Of a DNA stretch of 64,000 nt, positions 35,132 through 44,379 are shown piece after piece. The notes under the pieces were generated by a model, which had not been told where the DNA came from, did not search any database, and was given only the letters and a program-made list of their open reading frames with translations. The position numbers were made by a program, and so were the translations under genes. The DNA comes from Nonomuraea gerenzanensis. GTDB taxonomy: Bacteria; Actinomycetota; Actinomycetes; Streptosporangiales; Streptosporangiaceae. Location: positions 8,246,001-8,310,000 of the forward strand of contig NZ_CP084058.1 of NCBI RefSeq assembly GCF_020215645.1, read 5' to 3'. Positions within the stretch are counted from its first letter, which is position 1, and every line of letters begins with the position of its first letter.

Positions 35132-36360
35132 ACCGGCACCGTCGCGCGCAGCGTGAAGCCCCTGCCTCGGCCGCCGGTCACGTCCAGCTCGCCGCCGACG
35201 CCGCGCAGGCGCTCGCGCAGGCCGTGCAGGCCGAAGCCGTTGTGGGTCGCGTCGGGCTCGGCGCCGGAGCCGTCGTCGGAGACCGTCACCTCCACGCGTT
35301 CGTCCGTGCAGTCGAGCGCGACCTCGACGTGCCGGGCGCCCGAGTGGCGCAGGGCGTTGGTGAGCCCCTCCTGGACGACCCGGTAGCAGACCAGCTCGCG
35401 GCCCTCGTCCACGTCGGGCCAGGCGCCGGTGAGCCTGAAGGCGACGCCGGTGTCGGCCGAGCCGAACGACTCGGCCAGGGCCCGCAGCGCGTCGGGGCCC
35501 GTGCGGCCGTCCATGCGCAGCGGTTTGAGCGCGCGTACCCAGCGGCGGGTGTCGGTCAGCGCCTCCAGGGTCAGCTCCTGGGCCTGGCGGACCTCGTCCC
35601 AGGCGGCCTCGGGGCGGGCGGTGCGGTACCGCTGGGCGTTCTGCAGGCCCACGTTGATGACGGTCAGGTAGTGGCCGACGGAGTCGTGCATGTCGCGGGC
35701 GATGCGGGCGCGTTCCTCGGCGACGGCCAGCTCGCGGGAGCGGGCCGCGTACTTGGCCAGCTCGGCGTGGGCCTGTTCGAGGTCGGCGAGCAGGCGGCTG
35801 GTCTCCTCCGCGCGCGAGCTGTAGGCGAACAGGGCGAGCACGAGGACGAGCAGCACCAGGCACAGCACGGCGGTGAGCGTGCCGTTGATGAGCGCGCCGA
35901 GCACGTCCTGGCCGGGGTTGAGCAGCCCGACCGCGAAGCCCGCCAGGCCGGTGACGACGCAGTAGGCCACCGCGCCGCGCCCGCCGAGCACGACCAGCGC
36001 GTTCCCCACCGCGATGCCCACCATGAGCAGGCCCGCGAGCCCGCCTCCGCCGGCCACGACGAGGGCCGCGGCCAGGAAGGCCACGGTGAGCGCCTTGCGC
36101 GACGGGGGCGCGCCGCGCTGCCAGGGGAGCAGCGGCCACAGCACGACCACCGGCAGCAGGGCGGCGCCTCCCGCGTAGAAGAGCCCCTCCAGCAGCGGCC
36201 AGCGCACCACCACGGCGTCGAGCGTGCGCAGGGCCGCGACGAAGTTCACGGCGAGCAGCCCGGCGGAGCCCCAGAAGAAGACGCTGAACACCAGGGGCGG
36301 GCGGCCGTCGGCGAACCGCACCCAGTCGTCCAAGTTCCGGATCGATCGTGGCTGCCGCAT
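35128..36360 (-). CDS. NarL-type sensor histidine kinase
   Basis: About 410 residues; ATG 36360 is used, and GTG 36378 or ATG 36372 are alternatives (no clear Shine-Dalgarno). Five or six N-terminal membrane helices (LLAVNFVAALRTL, LFYAGGAALLPVVVLW, VLCLVLLVLVLALFAY) are followed by a HisKA_3 dimerisation helix with the phospho-His in RARIARDMHDSVGHYL. The ATPase has the N box EGLTNALRHSGA, G1 VSDDGSG and G2 GFGLHGLRERLRGVGG. The membrane-embedded sensor without an extracellular loop suggests envelope-stress or lipid-phase sensing (inference). It overlaps the response regulator by 4 nt. Confidence 0.92.
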   Translation of the reverse strand: MRQPRSIRNLDDWVRFADGRPPLVFSVFFWGSAGLLAVNFVAALRTLDAVVVRWPLLEGLFYAGGAALLPVVVLWPLLPWQRGAPPSRKALTVAFLAAALVVAGGGGLAGLLMVGIAVGNALVVLGGRGAVAYCVVTGLAGFAVGLLNPGQDVLGALINGTLTAVLCLVLLVLVLALFAYSSRAEETSRLLADLEQAHAELAKYAARSRELAVAEERARIARDMHDSVGHYLTVINVGLQNAQRYRTARPEAAWDEVRQAQELTLEALTDTRRWVRALKPLRMDGRTGPDALRALAESFGSADTGVAFRLTGAWPDVDEGRELVCYRVVQEGLTNALRHSGARHVEVALDCTDERVEVTVSDDGSGAEPDATHNGFGLHGLRERLRGVGGELDVTGGRGRGFTLRATVPV

Positions 36361-36520
36361 ATGTCGGAGCATAACCACCGCCGTCGGCGCGGGGCAGAGT
36401 GCCGATAGTCATGTGTCTCCGGTCATGGTGGGACATGACCGGCACGTGCCGCACGCTGGATGTGCGCCCCGATCGCCCGATCCTACGATCGCAGCACCTC
36501 ACAACTGAAAGGGGATCGGC

Positions 36521-37168
36521 ATGCGGGTGACGGAGCGGAGAGCGAGCGGCGTGCCCTGGGCGGGCGTCGTGGTGACCGTGCTCAGCGTGCTCGCGATGGC
36601 CGCGATCTCCAGAGCCGTGTACGACTCGCTGCCGGAGCTGGTGACCACCCGGCAGCCCCGGCCGGGACGGGCGGGAGTCCAGGTGCCGAGGATCGTCCTG
36701 GCGTCGGCGATCCCGGCGACGACGGTCCTCCTCGGCACGTTGATGATCGGCGTCACCATGGTCGCGGAACGCGTGCGCCGCCTGGTGCCGCCCGCGCTCG
36801 CCGGGTCGCGCGGGTCGGCGGGCCTGGTCCTGGTGCTGCTGCCGCCGTTCTTCGTGGTCCTGCACGGCGGCCTGCTGTTCAGGACGGCGGGCCACGACTT
36901 CCCGCTGGAGGTGAGCGTCACCGTGGCGCTGGGCCTGCTGATCGCGGGGCTCGGCAGGGCGCGCCCGCTGGTGGATCCGCTGCGGTTCGTGCCCGGTGTG
37001 GAGCGGGCGCGGCGGTTCGGCGGGCACGCCCTGGCGGCGGTGGGCGGGTGCTGCGTCGTGGGGGCCTTCTTCCTGCCGCCCATGTTCGTGTCGGTGGCGG
37101 CCACGTTCGCGGCCGGGGCCGTCTTCCTGCTCGTCGTGCTGGTGCCGCTGGTCAGGCTGCGTTCCTGA
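36521..37168 (+). CDS. Four-helix membrane protein, DUF1648-like N-terminus
   Basis: 215 residues; AAAGGGG 5-6 nt before ATG 36521. The N-terminal helix plus YDSLPELVTTRQ segment resembles DUF1648/SdpI-type immunity proteins, then hydrophobic segments at about 65-85, 105-125, 135-150 and 180-210. Function unknown. Because it is divergent from the histidine kinase/response regulator pair with only about 140 bp between, it is the most likely direct target, as SdpI-like proteins are for SdpR-type control (inference). Confidence 0.75.
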   Translation: MRVTERRASGVPWAGVVVTVLSVLAMAAISRAVYDSLPELVTTRQPRPGRAGVQVPRIVLASAIPATTVLLGTLMIGVTMVAERVRRLVPPALAGSRGSAGLVLVLLPPFFVVLHGGLLFRTAGHDFPLEVSVTVALGLLIAGLGRARPLVDPLRFVPGVERARRFGGHALAAVGGCCVVGAFFLPPMFVSVAATFAAGAVFLLVVLVPLVRLRS

Positions 37169-37242
37169 CGGGCGGGGCGGGCTTCGGGCCTTCGCCGTCC
37201 CGGGCTCCCGCGTGACAATGGGAGTTCCCGGCTCTGACGAGG

Positions 37243-37445
37243 CGCAGGGCCGTGCCGCGCCGGTTCGGGCCGCTGGTGAGCCCGTACGGGATCGACTGGG
37301 TGACGTTGCCGGACGGGATGCTGGACCTCCAGGACCGCGGCCGTGCTGCGCGCGGGGGTGCCGCAGGCCGTGCGGCCGTTCATCGGCGACCAGCCGTTCT
37401 GGGCGGAGCGCCTGCACCGGGCCGGGGTCGCGCCGCCGTCGCCCG
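37243..37445 (+). pseudogene. Collapsed GT1-family glycosyltransferase remnant
   Basis: Two fragments in different frames. The 37252-37335 frame reads RRFGPLVSPYGIDWVTLPDG, then MLDLQD, like the N-terminal acceptor domain of macrolide/sterol-type glycosyltransferases. The 37335-37430 frame reads TAAVLRAGVPQAVRPFIGDQ, then PFWAERLHRAGVAP, the highly conserved C-terminal donor-site segment of the same family. Roughly 300 codons between them are missing, and the frame shifts at the junction near 37335. No complete gene can be built. Confidence 0.7.
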
Positions 37446-37509
37446 CCTGGAGGGCTCCGCCGTCTCCGGACGAACGCTATAAATGGGCCCTCTCGCCACG
37501 CAAACCGCC

Positions 37510-37553
37510 GTTTACTCTGACGACATCACTCGTTCATCGAACGTTCATGCCCT
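37510..37553 (+). promoter_or_regulatory. PHO-box-like 11-nt direct repeats upstream of phoX
   Basis: Contiguous 11-nt units GTTCATCGAAC (37532-37542) and GTTCATGCCCT (37543-37553) match the Streptomyces PhoP direct-repeat unit (GTTCAYYYRGC-like). A weaker GTTTACTCTGA sits exactly two units upstream (37510-37520), with a degenerate unit between. The block ends 18 nt before the PhoX start. Confidence 0.65.
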
Positions 37554-37571
37554 TGTCCCGAGGGGAGCACC

Positions 37572-39068
37572 ATGACCGAGCTCGACCGCCGTTCCTTCCT
37601 CGGCCGCGGCCTGGCCACCACCGGCGGGGTGCTGGCCAGCGGCATCGCCATCGACACCCTGACCGCCCACGCCGCGTGGGCGGGCGCGGGCCGTCCCGCC
37701 ACCGGCCCCGGCGAGACGGGCTACGGCCCCCTGCGCCGCACGCCCGCCAGGAACACCGGCGAGGAGTTCCTCGCGCTGCCCGCGGGCTTCTCCTACGTCG
37801 TGCTGAGCAAGAGCGGCGACCCCATGACGGACGGCGTCGCCACCCCCATCGCCCACGACGGCATGGCCGCCTTCCCCGGCACCCGCCGCCACACCGTCCG
37901 CCTGATCCGCAACCACGAAGTGCGCACCACCCCCGGCTCCCCGATCGGCCGCGTGCACGTCGAGGGCTCCGAGCGCTACGACGAGCTGGGCGTGGGCGGC
38001 ACCACCACGCTGGAGGTGGACCTGCGCAGCGGCGAGGTGGTACGCGACTTCGTCAGCCTCAACGGCACGATCATCAACTGCGCGGGCGGCCGCATGCTGC
38101 ACGACCGCGGCTGGCTGACCTGCGAGGAGACGACCGCGGGCCCGGCGCAGGGCTGGCAGCGCAAGCACGGCTACATCTTCGAGGTGCCGCTCGACGGCCC
38201 CCGGCCCGGCACGCCCGCGCCGTCGCAGCCGCTCACGGCGATGGGCCGCTTCTCGCACGAGGCCGTCGCGGTGGACCCGCGCACCGGCTACGTCTACGAG
38301 ACCGAGGACGAGTCGGGCAGAGCCGACGGCTTCTACCGCTTCCGCCCCAGGAACCCGCGCGACCTGGCCGCCGGCGGCGTGCTGGAGATGCTCAAGATCA
38401 GGGGCGTGGACGGCTACGACTGCCGCGAGGGCCAGACCATGGGCGCCCGGCTGCCCGTGGAGTGGGTGCGCATCGACGACCCCGACCCGGACCTGGAGAA
38501 CGGCGCCACCCCCTGCACCCTGCAGGGCCTGGCCAAGGGCGGCGCCAAGTTCAACCGCCTGGAAGGCTGCTGGTACGGCGACGGCAGCGTCTTCTTCAAC
38601 TCCACCAGCGGCGGCGACGCCAAGAACGGCGACCCGCCGAACGCGGACGGCTACCGGGAGGGTTACGGCCAGGTCTGGCAGTACGTCCCCGGCCGCCGCG
38701 ACGGCGGCACCCTGGTGCTGGTCTACGAGTCGCCCGGCCGCAAGGAGCTCGACTCGCCCGACAACCTGACCTTCACCCCCAGGGGCGGCATCGTGCTCTG
38801 TGAGGACGACGCCGGCTCGGCCGACGCCGACCCGCACCCGCTGGCGCCGGGCCTGGTCAACGTGAACCGGCTGATCGGGCTGGACCCGCGCAGGGGGCAG
38901 CCGTTCGAGTTCGCGGTCAACGTGGCCGACGACTGCGAGTTCGCGGGGGCGTGCTTCAGCCCGGACGGCTCGGTGCTCTTCGTCAACAACTTCGGCGACG
39001 CGGTCTCGCTGGACCCGCCGGGCCGCACGTACGCGATCCGCGGCCCCTGGCACCGCGGGCCCCTCTGA
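37572..39068 (+). CDS. phoX: PhoX family (DUF839) alkaline phosphatase, Tat-exported
   Basis: 498 residues; AGGGGAG lies just before ATG 37572. The Tat signal peptide has the twin-arginine motif DRRSFLGRG. The mature part follows PhoX/DUF839: AHDGMAAFPG, HTVRLIRNHEVR, DELGVGGTTTLEVDL, NCAGGRMLHDRGWLTCEET, GRFSHEAVAVDPRTGYVYETED, KFNRLEGCWYG and GACFSPDGSVLFVNN. PhoX enzymes are Ca/Fe-dependent secreted phosphomonoesterases induced by phosphate starvation. The adjacent PHO-box-like repeats fit that regulation. Length is somewhat shorter than the 600-plus residues of large PhoX proteins, as in other actinomycete members. Confidence 0.88.
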   Translation: MTELDRRSFLGRGLATTGGVLASGIAIDTLTAHAAWAGAGRPATGPGETGYGPLRRTPARNTGEEFLALPAGFSYVVLSKSGDPMTDGVATPIAHDGMAAFPGTRRHTVRLIRNHEVRTTPGSPIGRVHVEGSERYDELGVGGTTTLEVDLRSGEVVRDFVSLNGTIINCAGGRMLHDRGWLTCEETTAGPAQGWQRKHGYIFEVPLDGPRPGTPAPSQPLTAMGRFSHEAVAVDPRTGYVYETEDESGRADGFYRFRPRNPRDLAAGGVLEMLKIRGVDGYDCREGQTMGARLPVEWVRIDDPDPDLENGATPCTLQGLAKGGAKFNRLEGCWYGDGSVFFNSTSGGDAKNGDPPNADGYREGYGQVWQYVPGRRDGGTLVLVYESPGRKELDSPDNLTFTPRGGIVLCEDDAGSADADPHPLAPGLVNVNRLIGLDPRRGQPFEFAVNVADDCEFAGACFSPDGSVLFVNNFGDAVSLDPPGRTYAIRGPWHRGPL

Positions 39069-39326
39069 CAGGTCGCTGGACGAGCCTCTGCGGCCCGGCG
39101 AGGATGGGCGCATGTCCATGGGCGGACGGCCGCCGCCTCTGGAAACGGCGCTTGAGTGGGCGCTGCATTCATCGATGACCGTTCTTCGAGCTTCGGGGCG
39201 CCTAACATCACACCGGGCGAGCATTCTGTGGCGGTCAGTGTCACAACTGCCCGCTTGCGCGGAGGTACGGGCCCGGGCGGACACTCGGAGAGCACACACT
39301 TCCACCCGGCCAGGGGGTGATCCCTC

Positions 39327-39752
39327 GTGCGCGACGGGTTCGAGTCCCGTGAGTCATGGCCCTTCGAGTGCCTGCGATGCCTTCACGTCTGGGAGGAGGA
39401 CTACGTCGTCCGTCACCTGACCGACGACCACGGCAACGAGGTGGACATCTGGCTCACCTCCGGCGTACCCGTGCAGCCTCCCTGGTCGGGGACGAGCTGC
39501 CCGGCCTGCGGCGCCTTCCATCTCACCGCGTTCCCCACCGGTTACCTGGCGCGCCATCCCGAGCTGACGGCGGCGCCCGACCCGGTGCCGCTGGCCGAGG
39601 TGCCGATCGTGCCCGTCGGCGAGATCGAGGTGGTGGCCGCCCGGCCGCCGCTGCCGCGCCGCCTGCTCATCGCGGTCGGCCTGCCGGTGGTCGCCTTCGT
39701 GGGATACGAGCTGTACCAGTACGTGCTGGCGCCGGCCGTGGCGCACCACTGA
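39327..39752 (+). CDS. Zinc-ribbon protein with C-terminal membrane anchor
   Basis: 141 residues from GTG 39327, with AGGGGGTGATC upstream. Two CxxC knuckles (FECLRCLHVW and TSCPACGAFH) about 40 residues apart probably bind one zinc. A Pro-rich linker leads to a single C-terminal membrane helix (LLIAVGLPVVAFVGYELYQY). Family of unknown function. The stop lies 7 bp from the convergent kinase gene. The 39069-39326 upstream spacer shows no gene. Confidence 0.75.
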   Translation: MRDGFESRESWPFECLRCLHVWEEDYVVRHLTDDHGNEVDIWLTSGVPVQPPWSGTSCPACGAFHLTAFPTGYLARHPELTAAPDPVPLAEVPIVPVGEIEVVAARPPLPRRLLIAVGLPVVAFVGYELYQYVLAPAVAHH

Positions 39753-39759
39753 GCCCCGG

Positions 39760-40404
39760 TCAGGGCCGCAGCGCCAGGGCGTCGACGTCCACCAGGAGGT
39801 CGGCGCGCGGGCGGGTGGCGCGGATCGCGGCGGCGTTGGGCTCGTCCACCTCCGCGACCCACCGGGCCGCGTGCTCGGGGCTCTTGCCGAACTCCACGTG
39901 CCGCCTGGTCAGGCGCTCCAGGCGGACGCGGTCGTCGAGGTCGGCGTACCAGACCTCGGTCATGGCCGCCCGCACCCGCCGCCACGGCTCCTCGGGGCAC
40001 AGCAGGTAGTTGCCCTCGCTGACGACGACCCTGGCCTGCGGGGGCACCGCGATGGCGCCCGCGATCGGCTGCTCGAGGTCGCGGTCGAAGGAGGGCGCGT
40101 ACACGACGGTGCCGGTCTCGGCGCGCAGGCGGCGCAGCAGGGCGAGGTAGCCGTGCCCGTCGAAGGTGTCGACGGCGCCCTTGCGGCCCAGCCGCCCGAG
40201 GCGTTCGAGGGCGACGTCGGCCAGGTGGAAGCCGTCCATCGGCACCCACACGGCGGGCAGCCCGTCGGCGGTGAGCGCGGTGGCCAGCCAGCCCGCGAGC
40301 GTGGACTTGCCCGCGCCGGGGCAGCCGGCGACGCCGATCAGCACCCGCCCGCCGCCGGTGGCCAGCTTGCGCACCCGCTCGACCAGCCCCGCCCCGCCGC
40401 TCAC
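39760..40404 (-). CDS. Uridine kinase / phosphoribulokinase-type P-loop kinase
   Basis: 214 residues. Walker A GVAGCPGAGKSTLAGWL near residue 25; substrate segment PMDGFHLADVALERLGRLG; a VVYAPSFDRDLEQPI segment; Walker B-like VVVSEGNYLL; then the lid RLERLTRRHVEFGKS. This matches the nucleoside/nucleotide kinase family protein group (YfdH/FrcK-like) more than true uridine kinase. The phosphate acceptor, possibly a sugar or nucleoside, is not known. It is a single gene convergent with the zinc-ribbon protein. Confidence 0.88.
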   Translation of the reverse strand: MSGGAGLVERVRKLATGGGRVLIGVAGCPGAGKSTLAGWLATALTADGLPAVWVPMDGFHLADVALERLGRLGRKGAVDTFDGHGYLALLRRLRAETGTVVYAPSFDRDLEQPIAGAIAVPPQARVVVSEGNYLLCPEEPWRRVRAAMTEVWYADLDDRVRLERLTRRHVEFGKSPEHAARWVAEVDEPNAAAIRATRPRADLLVDVDALALRP

Positions 40405-40446
40405 GCGATCTCCCGTTGACGCACGCGAACACCCTAGCGGCGCGGG

Positions 40447-42155
<1,709 letters not shown>

Positions 42156-42207
42156 GGCGCCGGCCGACGATCGAGACCGGTACCGGCTGACGCACGAGTA
42201 ACTCCAC

Positions 42208-42238
42208 CCTCTGCCGGGTATGTCCCGCCCGGCAGAGG
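42208..42238 (+). terminator. argG terminator hairpin
   Basis: A perfect 11-bp stem, CCTCTGCCGGG (42208-42218) and CCCGGCAGAGG (42228-42238), with a 9-nt loop, about 90 nt after the argG stop. No T-tract. Confidence 0.8.
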
Positions 42239-42400
42239 TGCCTTGCCACATCGATGCACCGGCCAAACATTTCCAAGACAACCGGTCTAGCGTGTTGTCA
42301 TTGACTGGAATTGTTGGAACATATGGTTCGAGTCATCGAGTGAGGTCCAAAGATCGCTTACCGGAACAAAGGTAGCGGCGAGGGGAAAGGGGCAACGCTC

Positions 42401-43231
42401 ATGCACCAGCGTGCCGTCCGGAACTTGGCCAACCTCGAGACGACGCAGGCCAGGATCACCCGCATCTTCGACGCGGCGGCCGGCGGGAAGAATCATTTCC
42501 TCGCCGACAAGGACGCGGTACGCCATTTCGACCAAGCCGCTCCAGCCCTGACCACGGCGGCCCGCGCGGTGCTCGACTTCCTCGCCCGGGTGATCCGCCA
42601 CCTGGCGGCGGAGGGCGTCGACCAGTATCTGATCGTGGGCAGCGGCATCCCCGGCGGCCCGTCCGCCGGGCACGGCCTGCACGACGTGGCCCGCCAGTCC
42701 TGCGGCGCCGCCCCGCGCGTCCTGTACGTCGAGAACAACCCGATGGTCGTCACCATGGCGCAGGCCACCATCGAGCCGTTCACCGACCTGGTGCGGGTGG
42801 TGGAGGGCGACGTACGCGAGATCGACGAGGTGCTCAGGGACCACGTGGTCCGGACGTTCATCGACTGGGACCGGCCGGTGGCCGTGCTGCTGCTGTCGAC
42901 CTACAGCCTGCACGACGACGAGTACGCCCACTACGTCATCAAGCGGCTGCGGCACACCGCGCCGGGCGGCAGCTACCTCTGCCTGCTGCACACCACCTTC
43001 GACGGCATCCCGCCGGAGCTGCTGCCGGCCATCCGCGACCTGCTCGCGATGACCCTGCCGCACCTGGCGATCCGGTCGAGGGACGAGGTCACGGCGCTGC
43101 TGGAGGGGCTCGACCTGGTGGCGCCGGGGCTGGTCTGGGTGCCGCGGTGGCGCCCGGGCGACGACGACCACGCCTGTCGCGATGAGCCCGCCTCGTCGGG
43201 CAACTACGGCGCCGTCGCTCGCATCCCTTGA
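42401..43231 (+). CDS. DUF574 (Methyltransf_19) SAM-dependent methyltransferase-like protein
   Basis: 276 residues. It shows the family order: a helical N-terminus with the family-typical IFDAAAGGKNHFLADKD, motif I region YLIVGSGIPGG, RVLYVENNPMVVTMAQATI at the second strand, VRVVEGDVREIDEV, and VAVLLLSTYSLHDDEY. This family is abundant in Streptomyces and relatives and mostly uncharacterised. Several members sit next to HATPase-type regulators, as here (next gene 85 bp downstream). The N-terminus is well supported by AAAGGGG upstream. Confidence 0.87.
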   Translation: MHQRAVRNLANLETTQARITRIFDAAAGGKNHFLADKDAVRHFDQAAPALTTAARAVLDFLARVIRHLAAEGVDQYLIVGSGIPGGPSAGHGLHDVARQSCGAAPRVLYVENNPMVVTMAQATIEPFTDLVRVVEGDVREIDEVLRDHVVRTFIDWDRPVAVLLLSTYSLHDDEYAHYVIKRLRHTAPGGSYLCLLHTTFDGIPPELLPAIRDLLAMTLPHLAIRSRDEVTALLEGLDLVAPGLVWVPRWRPGDDDHACRDEPASSGNYGAVARIP

Positions 43232-43286
43232 GGAAACTTCTCTGCCACGCATTCACAAAAGTGAAGACATACGCTTATCGTGGATG

Positions 43287-43300
43287 TGGGAGCGCTCCCA
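43287..43300. promoter_or_regulatory. CebR-type 14-bp palindrome
   Basis: TGGGAGCGCTCCCA is a perfect 14-bp palindrome and identical to the consensus operator of CebR, the LacI-family cellulose-utilisation repressor of Streptomyces. It lies between the methyltransferase stop (43231) and the start of the RsbW-like kinase (43317), 16 nt before that start, where binding would block transcription. Confidence 0.7.
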
Positions 43301-43316
43301 ATTCCCGAGAGACGTG

Positions 43317-43745
43317 ATGCGTATGGCCCCCCACCTGGCCGCTCAAGGCGGTTCACTGACCGCCTCGCAGGCCCGCGCGGTGGAGTACCTGCTGCCGTCC
43401 GCACCCGCCGGTGTCGCCGAGGCCCGTTCCCTGGTCAGGGCGGAGCTCGCCCGCTGGGGCCTGACCCACCTCACCGACGACTGCCTGATCATCGTCAGCG
43501 AGCTCGTCACCAACGTCGTCCGGCACGGCGGCTCCGCCTACACGCTGCGGCTGGAGGAGCGGGCGGGGCGGTTGTACGGCGAGGTGTTCGATCCAGGCGA
43601 CGGCGTGCCCTTCCAGCGCTCGCCCGGCGTGGACGCGCTGTCCGGGCGCGGGCTGCAGATCGTCGCGGCGCTCGCCGACGAGTGGGGCGTGACGCCGTCG
43701 GACAACGGCAAGCTCGTGTGGTTCGCGGTCAGCCAGCCCGGCTGA
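43317..43745 (+). CDS. RsbW-like ATP-binding regulatory protein (HATPase_c_2)
   Basis: 142 residues from ATG 43317; GAGAG is 5 nt upstream, and longer in-frame starts would include the palindrome. GHKL ATPase boxes: N box ELVTNVVRHGGS, G1 VFDPGDGVP, G2 SGRGLQIVAALADEWG. Single-domain proteins of this kind act as anti-sigma kinases or as unknown regulators, and actinomycetes carry dozens. It could pair with the SpoIIE phosphatase at 23850, but nothing links the two directly. The stop is inside a 20-bp tandem duplication. Confidence 0.87.
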   Translation: MRMAPHLAAQGGSLTASQARAVEYLLPSAPAGVAEARSLVRAELARWGLTHLTDDCLIIVSELVTNVVRHGGSAYTLRLEERAGRLYGEVFDPGDGVPFQRSPGVDALSGRGLQIVAALADEWGVTPSDNGKLVWFAVSQPG

Positions 43746-43774
43746 GCCCCAGTCGACCCGGCTGAGCCCCGTCG
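43737..43774. repeat. 20-bp tandem duplication at a stop codon
   Basis: CCCGGCTGAGCCCCAGTCGA (43737-43756) is repeated from 43757 with one base missing. The first copy includes the RsbW-like gene stop TGA (43743-43745). Confidence 0.85.
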
Positions 43775-43777
43775 TGG

Positions 43778-44308
43778 TCAGTCGCCCCGGGTGAAGCCCA
43801 TCGCGGGCCGTTCGCGCAGGATGCGCACCAGCAGCTGCGTGAGCCGCTCGCGCTCGGCCTCGCCGAGCGGCGCGAACCACTGCCCCTCCCGCCGGGCCTG
43901 CTCGGCGAACGCCTCCCGCACCGCCTCCTCCCCCGCCCCGGTCAGCGCGACCACCACGGCCCGCCCGTCGCCCGGCACCGGCCTGCGCTCGACCAGCCCG
44001 CCGCGCACCAGCGTGTTGACCGCGTTCGTGACCGCCGAGCGGGACATCGCGGAGATCTCGGCGAGCCGCACCGGCTGGGTGGGCCCCAGCAGCCACAGCT
44101 TGAACATCAGCCGGAACCCCGGCAGCGTCCAGCCGCGCGGCCGGTGGATGCGCGTCTCCAGGTCCGTCACGAGCAGGTAGGCGAGCTGCAGCAGGTGGTA
44201 GGCCAGCGCGAACGCCTCCGGGTCGGCCGGGGGCGGCATCGCGGCCAGGCGCTCCCGCGCGTACGCGGCGTACTCGAGGTCGGGCGGTCCGGCGTGGGAA
44301 CGGTTCAC
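43778..44308 (-). CDS. MarR family transcriptional regulator
   Basis: 176 residues from GTG 44308. The winged helix spans about 75-130: LGPTQPVRLAEISAMSRSAV, TNAVNTLVRGGLVERRPVPG, DGRAVVVALTGAG, followed by a dimerisation helix. It is divergent from a FAD monooxygenase with 71 bp between starts, containing an ATTGTT-N8-AACAAT palindrome. Control of the FAD-DUF3237-CocE cluster by an aromatic or phenolic ligand is the usual arrangement (inference). Confidence 0.9.
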   Translation of the reverse strand: MNRSHAGPPDLEYAAYARERLAAMPPPADPEAFALAYHLLQLAYLLVTDLETRIHRPRGWTLPGFRLMFKLWLLGPTQPVRLAEISAMSRSAVTNAVNTLVRGGLVERRPVPGDGRAVVVALTGAGEEAVREAFAEQARREGQWFAPLGEAERERLTQLLVRILRERPAMGFTRGD

Positions 44309-44345
44309 CGGTCAAGTCTTGCGTAGCCGGACACGTACCCGGAAT

Positions 44346-44365
44346 ATTGTTTCGGCCATAACAAT
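44346..44365. promoter_or_regulatory. Candidate MarR operator
   Basis: ATTGTT (44346-44351) and AACAAT (44360-44365) form a perfect 6-bp inverted repeat with an 8-bp spacer. It is one of the few AT-rich spots in the region and sits 14-34 nt upstream of the monooxygenase start. Confidence 0.55.
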
Positions 44366-44379
44366 CTCAGGGAGGGCCT

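Noticed and set aside
36378..37417. Minus-strand extension upstream of the histidine kinase
   Set aside because: Frame is open but lacks similarity and overlaps a well-supported plus-strand membrane protein.
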